The notes beneath the pieces were generated by a model, which was not told where the DNA came from, ran no database searches, and saw nothing but the letters and a program-made list of their open reading frames with translations. 64,000 bases of DNA from Isoetes taiwanensis (taxonomy: Eukaryota; Streptophyta; Lycopodiopsida; Isoetales; Isoetaceae): assembly GCA_021234155.1 (NCBI GenBank), contig JAJEKV010000044.1:12172803-12236802 (forward strand). Direction: 5' to 3'. The number at the start of each line of letters is the position of its first letter. Position 1 is the stretch's first letter. A program made the position numbers and the translations under genes. Positions 27,991 to 41,589 of this stretch are shown piece by piece.

Positions 27991-30600
27991 AGGTAAGTAC
28001 ACTTGTCTAATGATCCAAGTTGCCAAAATGAATAGACTGGTATCTTATATGTTATAAATGACAGTAGATGCCTGGTGAATTTGGATTTAGATACTTGTAA
28101 CTTTTATGCCATAAAATTTGTTTCTAGGGATGTGAAGGGTGGAGAGGGGCCTAGGTATGGGGTAAAAATGTTTCTCAAGTTGGGTTTTTATTTGTCTAAT
28201 GGCCTTGGATTATACATCTTTTTATGTTGGTATATAGTTGGTATTCTGGTTTATAGTTCGTAGAGGTAGCCCCTTTCCCCCATTGAAGTTATGGTTTTGT
28301 GTGACATGGCATATCTGGAGAAATTCTTGGAGATAAGTCTGACACAACGAGCTTGAACAGATTTGTTCTTATCCTGAGGTATGTTATTACCAAGGTGTGA
28401 TAAAGTCCTAGGTGTTCCATAGCATTTTTGGTACAAAAACGAAAACATTTTCCAATTTACTTAAAATATAGTAGGATACACGACCGATCATATGTTAATT
28501 TTTATTGTTATTATTATTTGGCATAAGTTTTTTGACACTCTTTTGCAATATAATTTAATGTCCTGATGTTGGAATATAAATTTAACACAATGTTATTTGG
28601 AAATCAACTTTTATTTGTAGGCTACAAATTTGTCTTAGCGTCCCTTTGTTTCTAAAATTTAAAGGAAATTTTCCGGACCAAAATTTTGATTACTAGGATA
28701 GGCCATATCCAAATCTGCAGGTGCCTGTTCATCCTAAGGCTAGAAGCAAATTGTCCTATTCATTTCAAATACTTTGCCATGCACTAGTTGTTATTACCTT
28801 ACCTTATATTTGTTGCTTTAGCACTGTCGACTTTCACTTGGAGCTTGTATTTTGCCTGATCTTATCATTCAAGATGTCTTTATCAAGTGAAGGATATCTT
28901 GGTGTTATAGTGTGAATCATGTCCCCTTTTTTTGTTGGCTTTGTGGCTATGAGACAGGTTGCAATAGTGGCCAACATAGGTAGCTAACATAGTGAGGAGC
29001 TAACTTAGGCCCTATTTATGATGAGGCCAGGTTTTTTTAAGCCAAGGTTTTTTAACCCTAATTTTCTAATGGTGTTAATATTAAGAGATGTTCTAAGTAT
29101 GATATGCATCTCCAATGTGTTTTTTAAATTGTTGTTTCTAGCCTATATGAATAGAATGGTAAAAGAATTCCCTCGGTGGATTTTAAGAAAGCCTATTGAT
29201 AACATGCTGATGTGCAAAATACCAAGGACTCAAAACTTCATTATTTCAAGGGAGCAAACCTCAACATCAGCATGGCTTTCATAACATAGTGATGATGATG
29301 CCAGGAATGGGAAGAGATTTTATGAATGAATATATTTTAGTTCAATTGACTTGTTACACTTATATTGTTCATGGTGTAATCACTAATTCTAGGTGGTGTA
29401 AACAATACTTCAAACACCAAAATAGATAGCAAAAGCTTTACTCTTTTTAGCAAATGGGTAGCTAACTATCTAGGGCATTCACAGTTAATAGAGAGCGTGA
29501 AGAAAAAACCTTGTTTCTCGAGAAAAATCACACATCCTACATCTGTAAAGATATTGATGGCTTATAAGTCTTCCTCCCTTAGGGAAGAAGTGAGAGACCG
29601 TATCTGCATTTAGTATCTTCAAATTAGTTCTTATCATTAGTCTCATGTGCTGGAGTAAGTACATAATGCTTAATGCTTGTGTTTCAAGGGCACTTTCTCG
29701 TGCTTACACAACTAGATGAGATATGTATATCTTGTAATATTTACATTTCGATTAATAAACTTTTTTTGCCCTTCAAAAAAAAAAAAAAAAAAAACAAATT
29801 GTTGTTTATATCAATCAATGATCTCTACCATCTTCCTTTTTCAATCCATAATTTTATTTTTATTTTTGAGAGTAAGTGATGTTTTTTCCATTAATCAATA
29901 AAAGCCATATAATGTTCTACTATAGCACCATAGAGGCCCTAAGGTTCATATTAGAATAGAATAGAATAGTTTTTTTTTGAGATACTTGGGTAGATAATAC
30001 TTGCAAAAAGATTTTGAAGTCTGAAACAAATTATACTGTAAATAGCAAATTCTGATCTTTCCAAGATATTGAAAGATCCATATGTGCATCAGAACATAGC
30101 TGCTGTTAATGAGACTGTAGAAATCCATAAGTAATCCTTGTCTTTATGATGTATGAGCACCATCAAGATCAAGTACATACAAAAAACCTTGAGATCCAGC
30201 ATAGTTGAACACTTGGAAACCTGAAATAAGATAAAAGCTAAGCAAAATGTTAACCAAAAAGGAGATTGGATATTGAGCAGTAGCAATGGATCAGTGACAG
30301 AGATTAAAGCTAGACAGTGGTAAAGAGGTGAAGCCAACTTAAGGACTCTACGTAATCTGGTCAAAAGTAGAGTTGTAGATCCAGTAGAAACCATCTGTTG
30401 TGCCAAATTTGTAGCTGACATTCATTTGCAAGAAGAAGCTGATGGACTCTTGAGACTGGGATTAAGAGATAGAGGCACTGGTTTTAGATGTCTCAGATAT
30501 TGTGCAATTAGTATCTGCTGAAAATTTCATTTCGGATTTATGCTTACTAACTATAATTCTGATTTTGGATCTGGTTGCCTCCCCATTCATGCCATCTTCA
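27991..30600. other. Intergenic stretch without a recognised gene
   Basis: Only short frames without recognisable domains. At 29776-29796 a run of A follows CCCTTC on the plus strand, as at a non-LTR element 3' end. At 29863-29900 a GAGAGTAAG...CCATTAATCAA word is the reverse complement of the LINE 3' end at 61020-61058. Confidence 0.5.
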
Positions 30601-30624
30601 TTCTTTCTCTGAGTCTGACCGGAG

Positions 30625-30935
30625 ATGCATTCAATATAAGGTGGTTTGGGGCAAGACACAACAAAGCAATATTGGTGTGGTGTGTGTCGTATGTCCAATC
30701 AAATGTTGTCAATGTGGCATGACATAGAATTGTCTTTTCTTCTTATTCCAAATTGTCTTCTTTTGCGCACGGACATTTGGTCTAGTAGTAACACAACACT
30801 AGTCCTTCAAGGTCATCCAGAATCCATCTAAAATAAGGTGATTGGGGGCAGGACCCAACAAAGCAATATTGGTTAGGTGTGTGCGTCATTTGTCATGTTG
30901 GATGATGCCTATGTGGTATGATGTAGAGATTGGTC
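30625..30935 (+). repeat. Two SINE-like copies in tandem
   Basis: 30636-30727 and 30833-30930 are related bodies (GGTGGTTTGGGGCAAGACAC against GGTGATTGGGGGCAGGACCC, then ACAAAGCAATATTGGT in both). The second is preceded by an A-box-like TGGTCTAGTAG (30778-30788). The body resembles the SINE at 38203 (GGTTGGGGCGAGGGGGCCCAAC). The B box of the second copy is degraded and the first copy has no head. Confidence 0.6.
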
Positions 30936-32509
30936 CTCCTTCTCCTCACGTTCTTCCCTCCAATTTTCTCCACATATTGATTCCTATGTTGCTTGCCCAT
31001 TCTTGCAAATCTGCTATTCTCTATTCTGCCATTCTTCGATATTCATTTCTAGCGTGTTTCACCAATTTGTGGTTGGTTTGTTCTAGTGTGTTTATGTATA
31101 AGAACGAGATTCTCTCCATTTCTAATATCTTGTGAAAGATATTTTTGTCTTCATAAGCAATTTTACATATTTTTAATTTGATTGTACCTTTGAGATGTTC
31201 ATATTAAGCCCTATAAATTTTTTATAGACGTTCATTCCAACAAGTTAGCAGACGTGTTGCACTGCAAATATGATAAAGCAGATAAATTTAAGATATATAA
31301 TCATATGACCCTGCTAGAGTTAAAATATCTTGAAGTCTGGAGATGTTATTATTCATGTAAATAATGTAATGGTGGAGCCATAATGGTCGAATCAAGATGA
31401 TATTGGATAACCCTAATTTTATAAAGTAGTTTCTTGGTCCAATAAGTTGGAGCCAATTTTCCTTTTGAAAAAGCTCGGTCCAATACAGTTAAGGCAGGAG
31501 TAGCAAGGCATGCATCTGGCGCTGCCAAACCGTCGGAGTTGTGCCAAATATAAACTCAAGATGTACAGATTTTTTTGTATTGTAAGTCTTGGAGACAGAA
31601 CTCATACCTAGTTCGAGGTATTCCTTAGTTTATCTTTGAATGCTATAGTAATTGATTCCTTCCCAAATGAATAGGTATCTATTCAATGGTATGAAATTGA
31701 ATATATGTCTGGCTTAAAGGAATAATCTTGTGAAGTTCAAGTTGTGGTAATTCCTATTTGAATGCATTGATTAATAAAAGGGTTATCAATCTAAGATGGT
31801 GTGAAGAAACTCTAAAAATCACATTAAGTTCTATTCTTAAATGGAATAGATTAGAATGAAGAGATATGCCACCACGTCAGCAATGACCACCTTCTTTCTT
31901 GAATTCTTTGTCCTTTCTGATTCAAACCAATTTCTTGATCTGTTGTGCTAATTCAGAAAGGTTCTGAAGCAATTTGAAGGATCAAGTCTGCCAGCCTTGT
32001 AGGGGCTTGCATTTCCCATGATTCCCCTCACCATAAGCTATAAATGGACACCAAAATCTTCACAATTATCAAGCATAATTCACGATTGACCTGTGGTTTT
32101 CTGAAAGGATCTCCCTCGAATCTATGGAATTCTCTAGTTTCTGAGCAACATTTCCTTGAAGAATTGTTCATTCCCGAATACTCATTCGTGCCAAGCTCGG
32201 TTCAATTTGAAGTCGAAATTGTTGAATCTTGGCTCCAAGAGTTCGTTGGCAGAAAAGAGACCTCAGCATCGGGCATCTTTCATGTGCATTGTGATTGGAT
32301 TGACTCTAAAATTGTGGTAAAGGTGTACTTTAAACAATGATTCATACCTTGGCATTTGGTTCTTTTCAATTTGGTGTTGATTTTGGCTCTCCGTCTTCTT
32401 AATTTTAGATTGGCTCCTTCCCCTGCTTTTTTTCTGCCCCTTGATTTCCCCTCCTGCAATTTCGCACATTTTCCTTTTGCTTTTGTAGTTTTCCCCTGGT
32501 TCTTTCCGG

Positions 32510-34996
32510 ATGGAACTTAAAGGCAAAAATTACCCTAAATTTCTTTCCATTCTTCACGCCTTTGCTGATTTCGCGCCCTCTGATCGTCCCGGACTTCTCA
32601 AGCAGTTAAGATCTTTCCATGAAAACCCAAAAAAATTCATTTTCTTTGGTGACTTTGCTAACTCTTTCAATGGACAGTCCTCAATGGATCCTCTGTCATA
32701 CAAAGTTCCTTGCTGGGACAACTTGTCTAAAGATCCAGACTCCAGAGGCCAATTGCCAAGCATGGACCCTGTTCTTCAAATTCCTATTGCCTATGGTGAA
32801 AAGAGATCGGATCAACAGAAGCACTCGGATGATTCTCTTGATAATGCCCTTGGAAAAATTCGCCCCTTGAAGCCCCCATTCAGTGCCAAAAAGATCGATG
32901 TCTTCAATGGTATTTCTTTGGATCTCCCCTCTGTTCATGCAAAATTGAATTCCTTTCATGATTTTGCTCTAATTGTTAAAGTAAATAAGCATGGAATCAA
33001 ACTAGATAAACTCTGGTCCTTTTGTTTGAACCTTTAAAAAGGAATTCTGATCAATGCGGTTTATTGGTTTCAGTCAACCTACATTATGATTGAATGTGGA
33101 AGCAAAATAACTGCCAATTTTTTGCTCAATCATGGTCCCTTGGCTTTTGAATCCTTCCAGCTTACCTTTCTCAAATGGGACCCTAAATTCGAAGTAGCAA
33201 ATTTAGACAAACTCTGTGTGGCCTCTACCACTCTCCATGACCTGAATCCAATCTATTGGAATGAGGATTGTCTAAAATTGCTCTTTGACTCAATTGGATC
33301 ATACATCTGTACGGAATATTTCCCATATAGGCCACCTCGATCCATTGTCCAACTTGACATCTCGAAAGATATCCCTCTTCAAATCCATTTTCAAGATGTC
33401 TTTCTATCTTTAAGATGGTCGGGACTGCCACCTCATTGCCAAAATTGTAAGGTCAGACACTTTTGGTATGAATCTTGTAAGGAGATAACAGCTACTCCTG
33501 GTCAGAATGTGAGCATTCCTGCAAATTTGTCTGATAATTATCAAGTCAATCAACAGGTCAATCAGCAGGTCAACCACAGCCAGGAAGTCAACAGTCAACA
33601 GATAGAGAAAATTCAAAAGGCTCAGTCTTTGACCATGTTTCACCAAGTATTATCAAGGATCCTGATGCTCCAAGCATTATCTCTAAGGACAACAAATTTC
33701 AATGGACCAAGGTCAATGGAAGTTACAAAAGACTTCAGAGGAAGAAAATGCTGAGGGAAGTCCAGGTTCAGAAAGTTGAAGCACTTCATGCAAAGACTCA
33801 AGTTGATTTTGGGAAGATTCCTAATACTGGAAAAGCATCATCTCAGCAAATCAAGGTGTTGCAAAATCATGAAACTTCAGCAAAAAGTATGGAAAAGGTC
33901 ATTAATCTTCATGACACCTTGAATAGAATTATTATGGATGCTAAGAGTTTAGGAAAGAATAAGGAGAATTTTGATACTTTCAAATCTTATATGAGTAAGA
34001 GTGGTCTACTAAACAAGAAAAACAAACATGGTAAGATCTTGAAGCAAGTCAGTTTGGACAATGAGCTACAGCTTTGTGTTAAGATAGATCCCAAAGATAC
34101 TTTGGTGGAAGTTGTTCCTGCTCCTATTTCAGATGGGGCAGAGGAAAATAATCAAATCATTCCTGCAAAGAAGATTACTACATCAAGTACTCCTCCTCAA
34201 GAAGAATTGCTGAATTGCACCAACCAAATAATTGGTAATTCCAACCAATTTCAGGTATTAGCTAACCTTAATTCTAAACTTGATTTGGAAGTACTGTTGA
34301 GCAACTCTTTTGATGGCAAAAAGAACCTTTGCCAATCTCCTATTATTGACTTCTCTCCAGCCTCTGATCCTCTCTCCTCCACCCTCCATTATTGCATCTA
34401 ATATTGCTGAGCAGTTAGCTTCTTTGCAAGAGGGTCTCAGTTCACAAGCTCAGCAAGCTTGCCATTGGAACCTTATGGATGAGGAAATTGTCCAAGACAC
34501 TCCAGAAAGGGAATTGACTTCTCCAAATATTGACTATGTCCAGGATACTTTTGAGAAGGATATGTTTATTTCAAATGACTCCAGTCAAGTAAAGGTTGCT
34601 GCTATGCAAGGTGAGAAAACTCAAACTATGGATGTTGATATTACAGGTCATGTTTCTTCTCTTCCTATTTGCCATATTATTAAGGATAGATCTATAAATC
34701 TAATTGAATCTTCCCCTTATAGAAATAAAATGTTTGAATTTATCCCTGGGGGGACTTCGGATGATAGTGAAGAAGAGCCTGACAAGGAAAATTGGGAAGA
34801 TGATAAATTTCTTGCTGATTGCTCTAATGTTGAGTTAACTACCAAACCAAAAACTTCACGAGCCAAAACTTTGACTAAGTCTAAAAAGGGCGACTCGGCC
34901 CTTGCTGAGCTCACTAATCTGCAAAATACTCCAGCTGCCAATACTAGAAGTAAAAACAAAAAGGGAAGAGGGAAAAAGAAATTCATCACTCTCTAA
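32510..34996 (+). pseudogene. LINE ORF1 (gag-like), broken
   Basis: Successive frames 32510-33037, 33086-33754, 33748-34401 and 34310-34996 form one ORF1 in pieces. The second piece holds the conserved plant LINE ORF1 segment (FQLTFLKWDPKF as in DUF4283) and a zinc knuckle of CX2C...HX5C type (CQNC..H.....C), with PPHCQNCK. A QVNQQVNQQVN repeat comes from a short tandem duplication at about 33540-33575. The end is Lys/Arg-rich (SKNKKGRGKKK). ORF1 proteins bind LINE RNA; this one needs at least three frame changes. Confidence 0.75.
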
Positions 34997-35046
34997 CTTC
35001 TCTGGTCTGTCCCTTTCTTTCCTGGTCATTCTCTTCATTGTTTTAA

Positions 35047-36072
35047 TGAGGATTCTTTCCTGGGATGTTAGGGGTATCAAAGGCCCTATTAAAAGGAGAA
35101 GAGCTATCTCCTAAATCAAGAATTACAATGCTGATGTGATTCTTCTCCAAGAAGTTAAACTTCCCAAATTTGAAATCTCCAATCTTGGTGATTGGATTTA
35201 CCCTGGAGCCCACTCCACTTGAATTGAGGCCACTGGTAGAAGTGGTGGCATTATCTTATTATTGGTAGCCTTTTAATATTTGGTTATTGTGTTTGGTGAT
35301 GGGCCTAGTCTCCAGGTTTTAGATGGGCTGTTGCCCTTGCATGTGCCGTCCCATAACCCATTGGGTTCCCGTGGACGTAAAAATTCATCTTATCTTATCT
35401 TATCTTATCTTATCTTTCTTCAATTCCCCATCCAAAATGTGGCAAGCTGTTACCTTTAAATATCAAGACTCTGTTTTTTGAATTATTAATATCTATGCCT
35501 CCACTAGCCCAAAAGATAGGGAGTTGCTTTGGACTGAAACTAACTCATGGATGCACAATAATCCTAACTCGGACTGGATTGTTGGTGGTGACTTCAACAA
35601 CACCCCTTCCTGGAATATGAAGTTAGGTAATAATATCAATACGTCTACTCTTGAAAGATGTAATTGGGATACCTTTATTTCTGATTCTTCCCTTGTTTAT
35701 GTTCCTTCTTCTACTGCTTCTTTTACCTGGTCAAATAAGCAGAAGGGAGATAAAAGAGTCTATTGTGCCTTGGATAGATTTTATGTGTATAGTCCCAACT
35801 CCTCTCTTTGGGATAACTATTATGTCACAGGTGATGAGGGGAATATTGTTTCTGATCACCAACCTCAATTTTTATGCACTAGACAGTTGACTCAAATTCC
35901 AAGGGATGGTAATGATTCTGACAAATTCAACTGTACTCTTCTTGAGAATGAATCCTTTGTGAGAGATTTCAGAGAGTTCTATCAGCACATCCCTGAAGAT
36001 TGTAATCAGCAATCTATGAAGAGCTTCTATGGTAAGATAAAGAGAGCTAAAAACTGGATTAAGGAGTGGTAA
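35047..36072 (+). pseudogene. LINE ORF2 endonuclease, broken by a SINE-like insertion
   Basis: Starts MRILSWDVRGIKGP, the apurinic endonuclease start, with VILLQEVKL. It then stops and is interrupted at about 35262-35420. It resumes with IINIYAS and, at 35524-36072, carries DWIVGGDFNN and the catalytic SDHQP of the exonuclease-endonuclease-phosphatase fold. It nicks target DNA for LINE integration in intact relatives. Confidence 0.85.
35262..35420 (+). mobile_element. 5'-truncated SINE-like insertion with (TATCT)n tail
   Basis: This stretch interrupts the endonuclease frame. It ends CCCATTGGGTTCCCGTGGACG, then TAAAAATTCA and five to six TATCT-type repeats. The end is similar to the SINE at 38203 (GTGACGTTAAAATA plus TATC repeats) and to the LINE tail at 23700 (GTAGACGTTAATATAATC plus TTTC repeats). 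Confidence 0.65.
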
Positions 36073-36111
36073 AAAAGCAGGCATCTTGTCAAGGCTAAAG
36101 AAAAAGAGAAC

Positions 36112-38120
36112 TTGTTGTCCCAAATGAGAGACATTAGATCTCTCCTGCAGGAAGATCCTTACAATCTTAATCTGCAGGTTGGTGAAGAATTGGTTGAGAA
36201 TTATCTTAAAAGCATTGAGGAAGTTGAAGCCAGAAGCTCAACAATTAAGTGCAAAGTCAAATTTAATAAAGAAATGGATTGGGGTAGCTCCAGATTCTTT
36301 TTCAAAGTGGCTAAAGTTAGGCTTCTGAGAAATTCGATCACTCAAGTTAGAACTGATGCTGGTTTATCTTTAGATGATTCTAAGCTTATTAGGTCCTTTT
36401 TCCAAGATAACTATGGCTCTCTTTTCTCCAAAGTCTCTGCTCAGCAAATTGACTCTACTAGAGAGAAGAAATTCCTTGATCTGATGGACAATATGATCCC
36501 TTCTTCCATTGATTCTATGGAGGAGGCCATTGTTATCCCTCCTTGTGAAGAAGAAGTTTTTAATGTTCTTAGATCCTTTGGCAAATGCAAGTCTCCAGGC
36601 CCTGATGGCCTTCCAAGTGAATTTTACATTCATTTTTGGGATATTCTGAAATCTGATATTATTTCTATGGTTAGAGGCTTTTGGGAAGCTAGTCATCTCC
36701 ATCCTTCTATTTCAGCTGGCTTCATTGCCCTTATCCCTAAAGTAGATAATCCATCTGCTTTCTCTGATTGGAGACCTATCTCTCTTACCAACACCTCTTA
36801 TAAAATTTGTGCCAAAATTATTGCTAATAGAATCAAAGCATATCTGCAGAAAAATATTTTACACTATCAATCTGCCTTCTTATCCAATCGATTTATTTTG
36901 GACAATTACATTAATGCCATGGAAGGTCTTCATTGGAATAAGATTTCCAATCAAAATTGTGTGCTTCTTAAGTTAGATTTCAAGCAAGCTTTTGACACTA
37001 TTAGATGGGATTTTCTTGATCTTGCTCTCTCTAAATTTGGCTTTCATCCTAAGCTCAAGCTTTTGATTCATGGCCCGAATGCTAATTCAAATTCTGCTAT
37101 CATTCTAAATGGATCTCCTTCTCAATTCTTTCCTTTAGCTCGTGGTGTTAGACAAGGTTGTCCCCTTGCTCCCTATCTCTTCTTAATTGTGGCTGAAATG
37201 CTAACAAGGGCTGTCTTACATTTTAAAGATCTTGGGAAAGTTAAGGGTCTCAAAATGCCAAACAGTCAGGAGTTTCTCACCGTCTCCCAATATGTTGATG
37301 ATACATTTGCTTTTCTGGATGCAGATATCTCTAACATTGAATTCTTCCTTGAAATCATCAAGCAATTCTCAGCTGCATCTGGTGTTCATTTAAATTTGGC
37401 TAAATGTGTGATTATAGGGAACAATATACATCCAAACTTTGTTGATATCAAGGTTTTTAGTTGCAATCAAGCATCTACTTTGCTGGGAATGCCTCTCTCT
37501 CTAAATTCTTGCTTGAAAGGTCTATGGCAGCCTATAATTGACAGAATCAAGAAGAAGTTAAATAACTTTAGGGGTTTTTTGTCTTTTGCAGGCATGACTC
37601 TAATTGCTAATTCAGTCCTAGCTAGCTCTCATATTTATTTCTCCTTTGCTCTAGTGGCTCCAAAGGCTGTTTATTCTGAGATAGAGAAAATAACTAGAAG
37701 ATTTTGTTTGGAAGGGATCTCATTTAGTAAGTTGGAAATATATTACCAAGCCAAAAAAATATGGTGGTTTAGGTTGCAAAAATCTTCATTTACAGGCATG
37801 TGCCCTTCCTGGGAAATATGTATGGAAGTCCTTTATCAATAATTCTAGTCCTTCTTCCAGTTTATTAAATTCTGGCTCTCCTGCTCTCATCCAGATGGTC
37901 ACCCTTCCATTGGCCATATTATGCCTGATTCATGCTTCAATGTTCTTCACTCTGGATCTAACACTTCCCCTCTCATGAGGAACATAGTTATGGCCTGGAA
38001 TAAAGTTCAATCTAGCTTTGACTATGCTGCCCCCCAGGATCTTAATCTGCAAATGACTATATTTTGGAACCCTATTCTTAAAAACATCCACCTAAGGTCT
38101 TGGCCTTGAGACATCCAAAA
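36112..38120 (+). pseudogene. LINE ORF2 reverse transcriptase, nearly continuous
   Basis: The 576-codon frame 36112-37842 holds the whole RT domain: CKSPGPDGLPSEFY, FIALIPKVDNP, WRPISLTN, YKICAKIIANRIK, LKLDFKQAFDTIRWDFL, RGVRQGCPLAPYLF and the catalytic QYVDDTFAF. It is typical of plant L1 elements. A frame change near 37735 leads to another frame (GGLGCKNLH-type reading) and the thumb region continues as 37921-38109 (ending HLRSWP). A single stop near 36070 separates it from the endonuclease. This is the best preserved mobile ORF in the window. Confidence 0.9.
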
Positions 38121-38202
38121 ATCTATAACAAGGTGCAAAGCACTGTGGATTGCCCCCAAAATGCTATTATGAATAAAGCTTTATAAATGTATCTTCATGC
38201 GT

Positions 38203-38431
38203 CTGGTCGTTTAGTCTAGTGGTAATACACTAGGTCTAGCAACTATAGGTCTCGAGTTTGAGACCGCCCGAGGAATCGCACTTTGAACTGTTGGGTGTCA
38301 AAACCCACGTAGGCCTTAATGTAAAGTGGTTGGGGCGAGGGGGCCCAACAAAAACAATGTAGTGTGGTCACATGTCCATTGGATCTTTGCCCTAGTGGTG
38401 TGACGTTAAAATACTATCTATCTATCTATTA
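38203..38431 (+). mobile_element. tRNA-derived SINE with (TATC)n tail
   Basis: The head reads as RNA polymerase III promoter boxes: A box TAGTCTAGTGG (38212-38222) and B box AGTTTGAGACC (38255-38265), spaced as in tRNA genes. A body follows with GGTTGGGGCGAGGGGGCCC, then the end TGACGTTAAAATAC and (TATC)4. No acceptor stem closes, so it is not a tRNA gene. Target duplications were not identified. Confidence 0.8.
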
Positions 38432-38620
38432 TTTAAATTATTTAATTATTTTGAAAGTAGTATAGGAACATGGATGAATCATTTCGTTGCATATGTCTTT
38501 GTTTTTGCAAGGCAAAGAGATAAGTGGCCAATATCACGAAGATGTTGTTTTTCTATTATGATCCCGTGTTGACAATTCATGTGTATTTTTTTGTTTTGTT
38601 AAGGGTGATGCGTAACTTTA

Positions 38621-38711
38621 TTTGGGTTGCCCCTAGGGGGGCAATCCCTTGTTTATGTGGGTTTTTGGCATATTCATGATATATGCTAGCATATACCTAG
38701 AATATGCCAAA
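38621..38711 (+). repeat. Left inverted-repeat end with internal fold-back
   Basis: Contains an imperfect palindrome of GGGTTGCCCC with GGGGCAATCCC (38624-38648), and a second fold-back pairing TTTTGGCATATTC with GAATATGCCAAAA (about 38663-38711). Confidence 0.6.
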
Positions 38712-40680
38712 AGCTACTAAAACCCTTCCAGAAATTTTGTAAATGCTAGGTCATCCCCCCTGCCGGTGCCGCCGGCGTGCATACCTAGCAACCTATTAGG
38801 ATCCGAAATAGCACCTATGGATTTCGCCTCTATTACCTCTGTTGTAGCTCTGTGCCTCGGCTGGAGGCTAAGTTTGAGGATGTTGGAGCAGTTGTTTTGT
38901 TCAAGCTTTGGAGGCCATAGCTGCACAACAGGTTTTAAGATATATGCCTCTATACTTTCTCTCCAGACCAGCGTTTGTCGAAACAAAGCATATTAGCTAC
39001 AATCTATAGAGCTCGGCTATGGCGCCCCTACGTGAGCTATGGGGGAAATCCTTGAGTCGTTGTTTCACAAAAGCCTTTAAACCGGAGGATTTAGCGAAGG
39101 GCTTTCTTGCGGAACAAGAAGAAGCCGGTCTCCCACGTTGAACAAGAAGAAGCAGTCTGGTTGCAATTATCTGCGAGTTCAAGAAGCAAACATGTGTGTT
39201 TGTCTTGAAAATCACGTCATTTCTACTGCTTTCAAAGCAGATTCTAGCCTGAGAATTGGGTTCTGGTCTGAAGATTTTAGAGGACCGCAATTTTTTTTAG
39301 CAAACTATGCAGGGATGGGCTCCTTCATGATGCTCTTGGTACTGCAAAGATTATATCGGAGTAAGGGATTTCTATAACCAGAAGCAATGCATATTCTCTT
39401 TTGCTGGAATATTGCAAATCCATACTGATCTGCTAGAAGCTGGAGAGAATAGCATATACAGGCCTGTGTAGCATAATATATTTATCAGACTTTAAGGTAA
39501 GGAAGCAAAAGTGCATGAGGGAGGAGGGTTGGGGAAGATGAGATTTGGCCATAGCCACTTTTCTTTAAGCTATATATGTGGCGTCAAGAGACTCCGCGCT
39601 AGAGAACGCCATTGCCAGGTTGCCCAGCTTGCCATGCTGGGCTCATTTTACAAATATCTATTTCTGTTCAAAGGGAGCTATTCTGGTATGATAGATTATC
39701 TTACTTTGCTTATTTGGATGTGTTACATGCTCGTCTACTTCTAAGAATAGGAGCACCCAGTTACAACCTTGAATATATTTTTTCATATATTTTCGTTCTA
39801 GGTACCAGAGACATTCATCCTCTGCAGTGGGCCTTATCAAGTGTTTGAGGATATCACAAGACATTGGTAAGTTTTCGGGCATGGATCTTATGTGAGTTGA
39901 TGCATATGTTAACAAATTATTACCACAACATGTTCAGGCTATAAACTTCTTGAAAGATTGCCACTTGGAGCAAAGCCAGCAACAGTTAAGAATGGCATGA
40001 AGAATTCAATTTCTTGCTCGCAAATCCAGTTCCTTACAATTGGTTCTTGGAGCTTTATCCCCCGAGTAGAAGAACATAAAATATATGTATAAGAATCAGG
40101 CCTTGCCCTTGCAATTAATCTTCTCAATTTTAATTTATTCTCTGTTACACAAGAAAGTTTGAGCAGAATAAGGAGCGTGACCACTTCATGCCATTAGATA
40201 AAGCGGTTGCCGCTATTATTCCTCTGTTTCTGCCTTATTTTGGTTCCCAGACTTTAGATGACTTTTGGATTTTCAAGATTTTCTCTACACTGCAGCTTCG
40301 TGAAGCACTTTACTTGATTGTTTCTATGGCATCTTCCGGGTCCAGGTAAAATATTTTTATTTCTCAAGATTGATGAGGCATCTATATTATTTGCTGGCTG
40401 GCTCTATGACACTTGATCATTTGAAAGATGATAATATCAACTTGATTGTGTAATATTGATAGATTTTGTTATATGGATCAGAGAGTTCATTAACAAACAT
40501 ACTGTATTAGATTGTGTGCTTGATGGAACAAGAAGCTTCCTCACAAAAGCTTCATGGATTGTGATTTTGAATTGCTAAATCGGTCTGGGGATGTGGAAAT
40601 TATAGCAAAATTGCTGCAATGTTTCTGAACTTTTTCATTATGAAATCATTCCTATTGTATATGATTAATTAGTCAGTCCC
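38712..40680. other. Stretch without a recognised gene
   Basis: Several frames of 80-100 codons on both strands overlap without known domains. A frame at about 40163-40350 (ERDHFMPLDKAVAAIIPLF) looks protein-like and ends at a GGTAAA donor-like site, so remains of a spliced gene are possible. I cannot name it. Confidence 0.35.
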
Positions 40681-40740
40681 AGGTATTGGCAATGCTGCAA
40701 AAGGTCTAATCCAGATCTTTGGATGGTTACCCATAAATAG

Positions 40741-40911
40741 AGATGAGCTGCTAATTCTTCCTTCTAAGAAGGCAAGGGAATTGGCATTTTTGTGGCCAGA
40801 TTTTGAATCCTTAAAGATATGGAAGGACAGATCTTTAACTAACTTCAATGCATCTAGCTATGCCGCCAATGCTGGTTTGTGTGGATCTCCATTAAAGAGC
40901 TTGAGGATTAA
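40741..40911 (+). pseudogene. LRR receptor-like C-terminal cap fragment
   Basis: The plus-strand frame ends LTNFNASSYAANAGLCGSPL. The N-x-GLCG-x-PL wording after a Phe/Asn-rich turn is the hallmark of the cap that closes the LRR domain of plant receptor-like kinases. The preceding residues are not clear LRR units, and no transmembrane or kinase part follows. A short scrap, probably captured or a decayed pseudogene. Confidence 0.45.
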
Positions 40912-41589
40912 TGTGCATTTGATATTTACAACTTAATGAAAACAATGAACATACTTGTCAAGAAATATACCTGATCTTTGATGTTTGTTTAGTTGTAACG
41001 AGAAGTAGATCAATAATATTTAAGAGAGTAGATTAGAACAGAATACATTTCTTAAAATCCATGTACATTTTAAAGCTGTCACAAAATAGAAGTTGGGTCG
41101 ACCAATTTTACTGGCATGTATTTCTATCCTTCTACATCACGGAAAGGAAATTGGCCCATCGATTCCGCTTAGCAGGTAAGAACAGAGGGAGGAATTGGTA
41201 AGATCAGATGTATAGAACCAGTTTACCAGGTAGGATTTCGCTTCTACCATAGCTTTTGCTCTTGAATAGAATGCTCTGTTTCTGAAACAAAATGCTCTAG
41301 GGTTTAGATTCTTTCTACCACTTTTCCTTTTCCTATCCTTGCTTTCCTGCCTTGAATTGATTGTCAAAACATGACTTTGAACTATGATTAAGCCACTTCA
41401 CCCTCCATCTATGGAGGGCAACCCTCCGTGCGCAGCACCTTGTTTTTGATGTTTAGATGTAGATTTTGAACATTATTTATTAGCACGTGTTTGTGTTGAA
41501 TGGTTAAGTCCTTTGAGGTGTAGGGTTCGACTTAGTGTTGAATAACATGAGTAACATATGGGATTTGAATTTTTAAAATCACGTAAAAG

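Noticed and set aside
38203-38280. Possible tRNA gene (A and B boxes)
   Set aside because: No acceptor stem can be formed, the B box deviates, and a SINE body with a tetranucleotide tail follows.
38717-39290. Overlapping frames of 76-97 codons on both strands
   Set aside because: No domain, mutually overlapping, no splice support; left as unassigned sequence.
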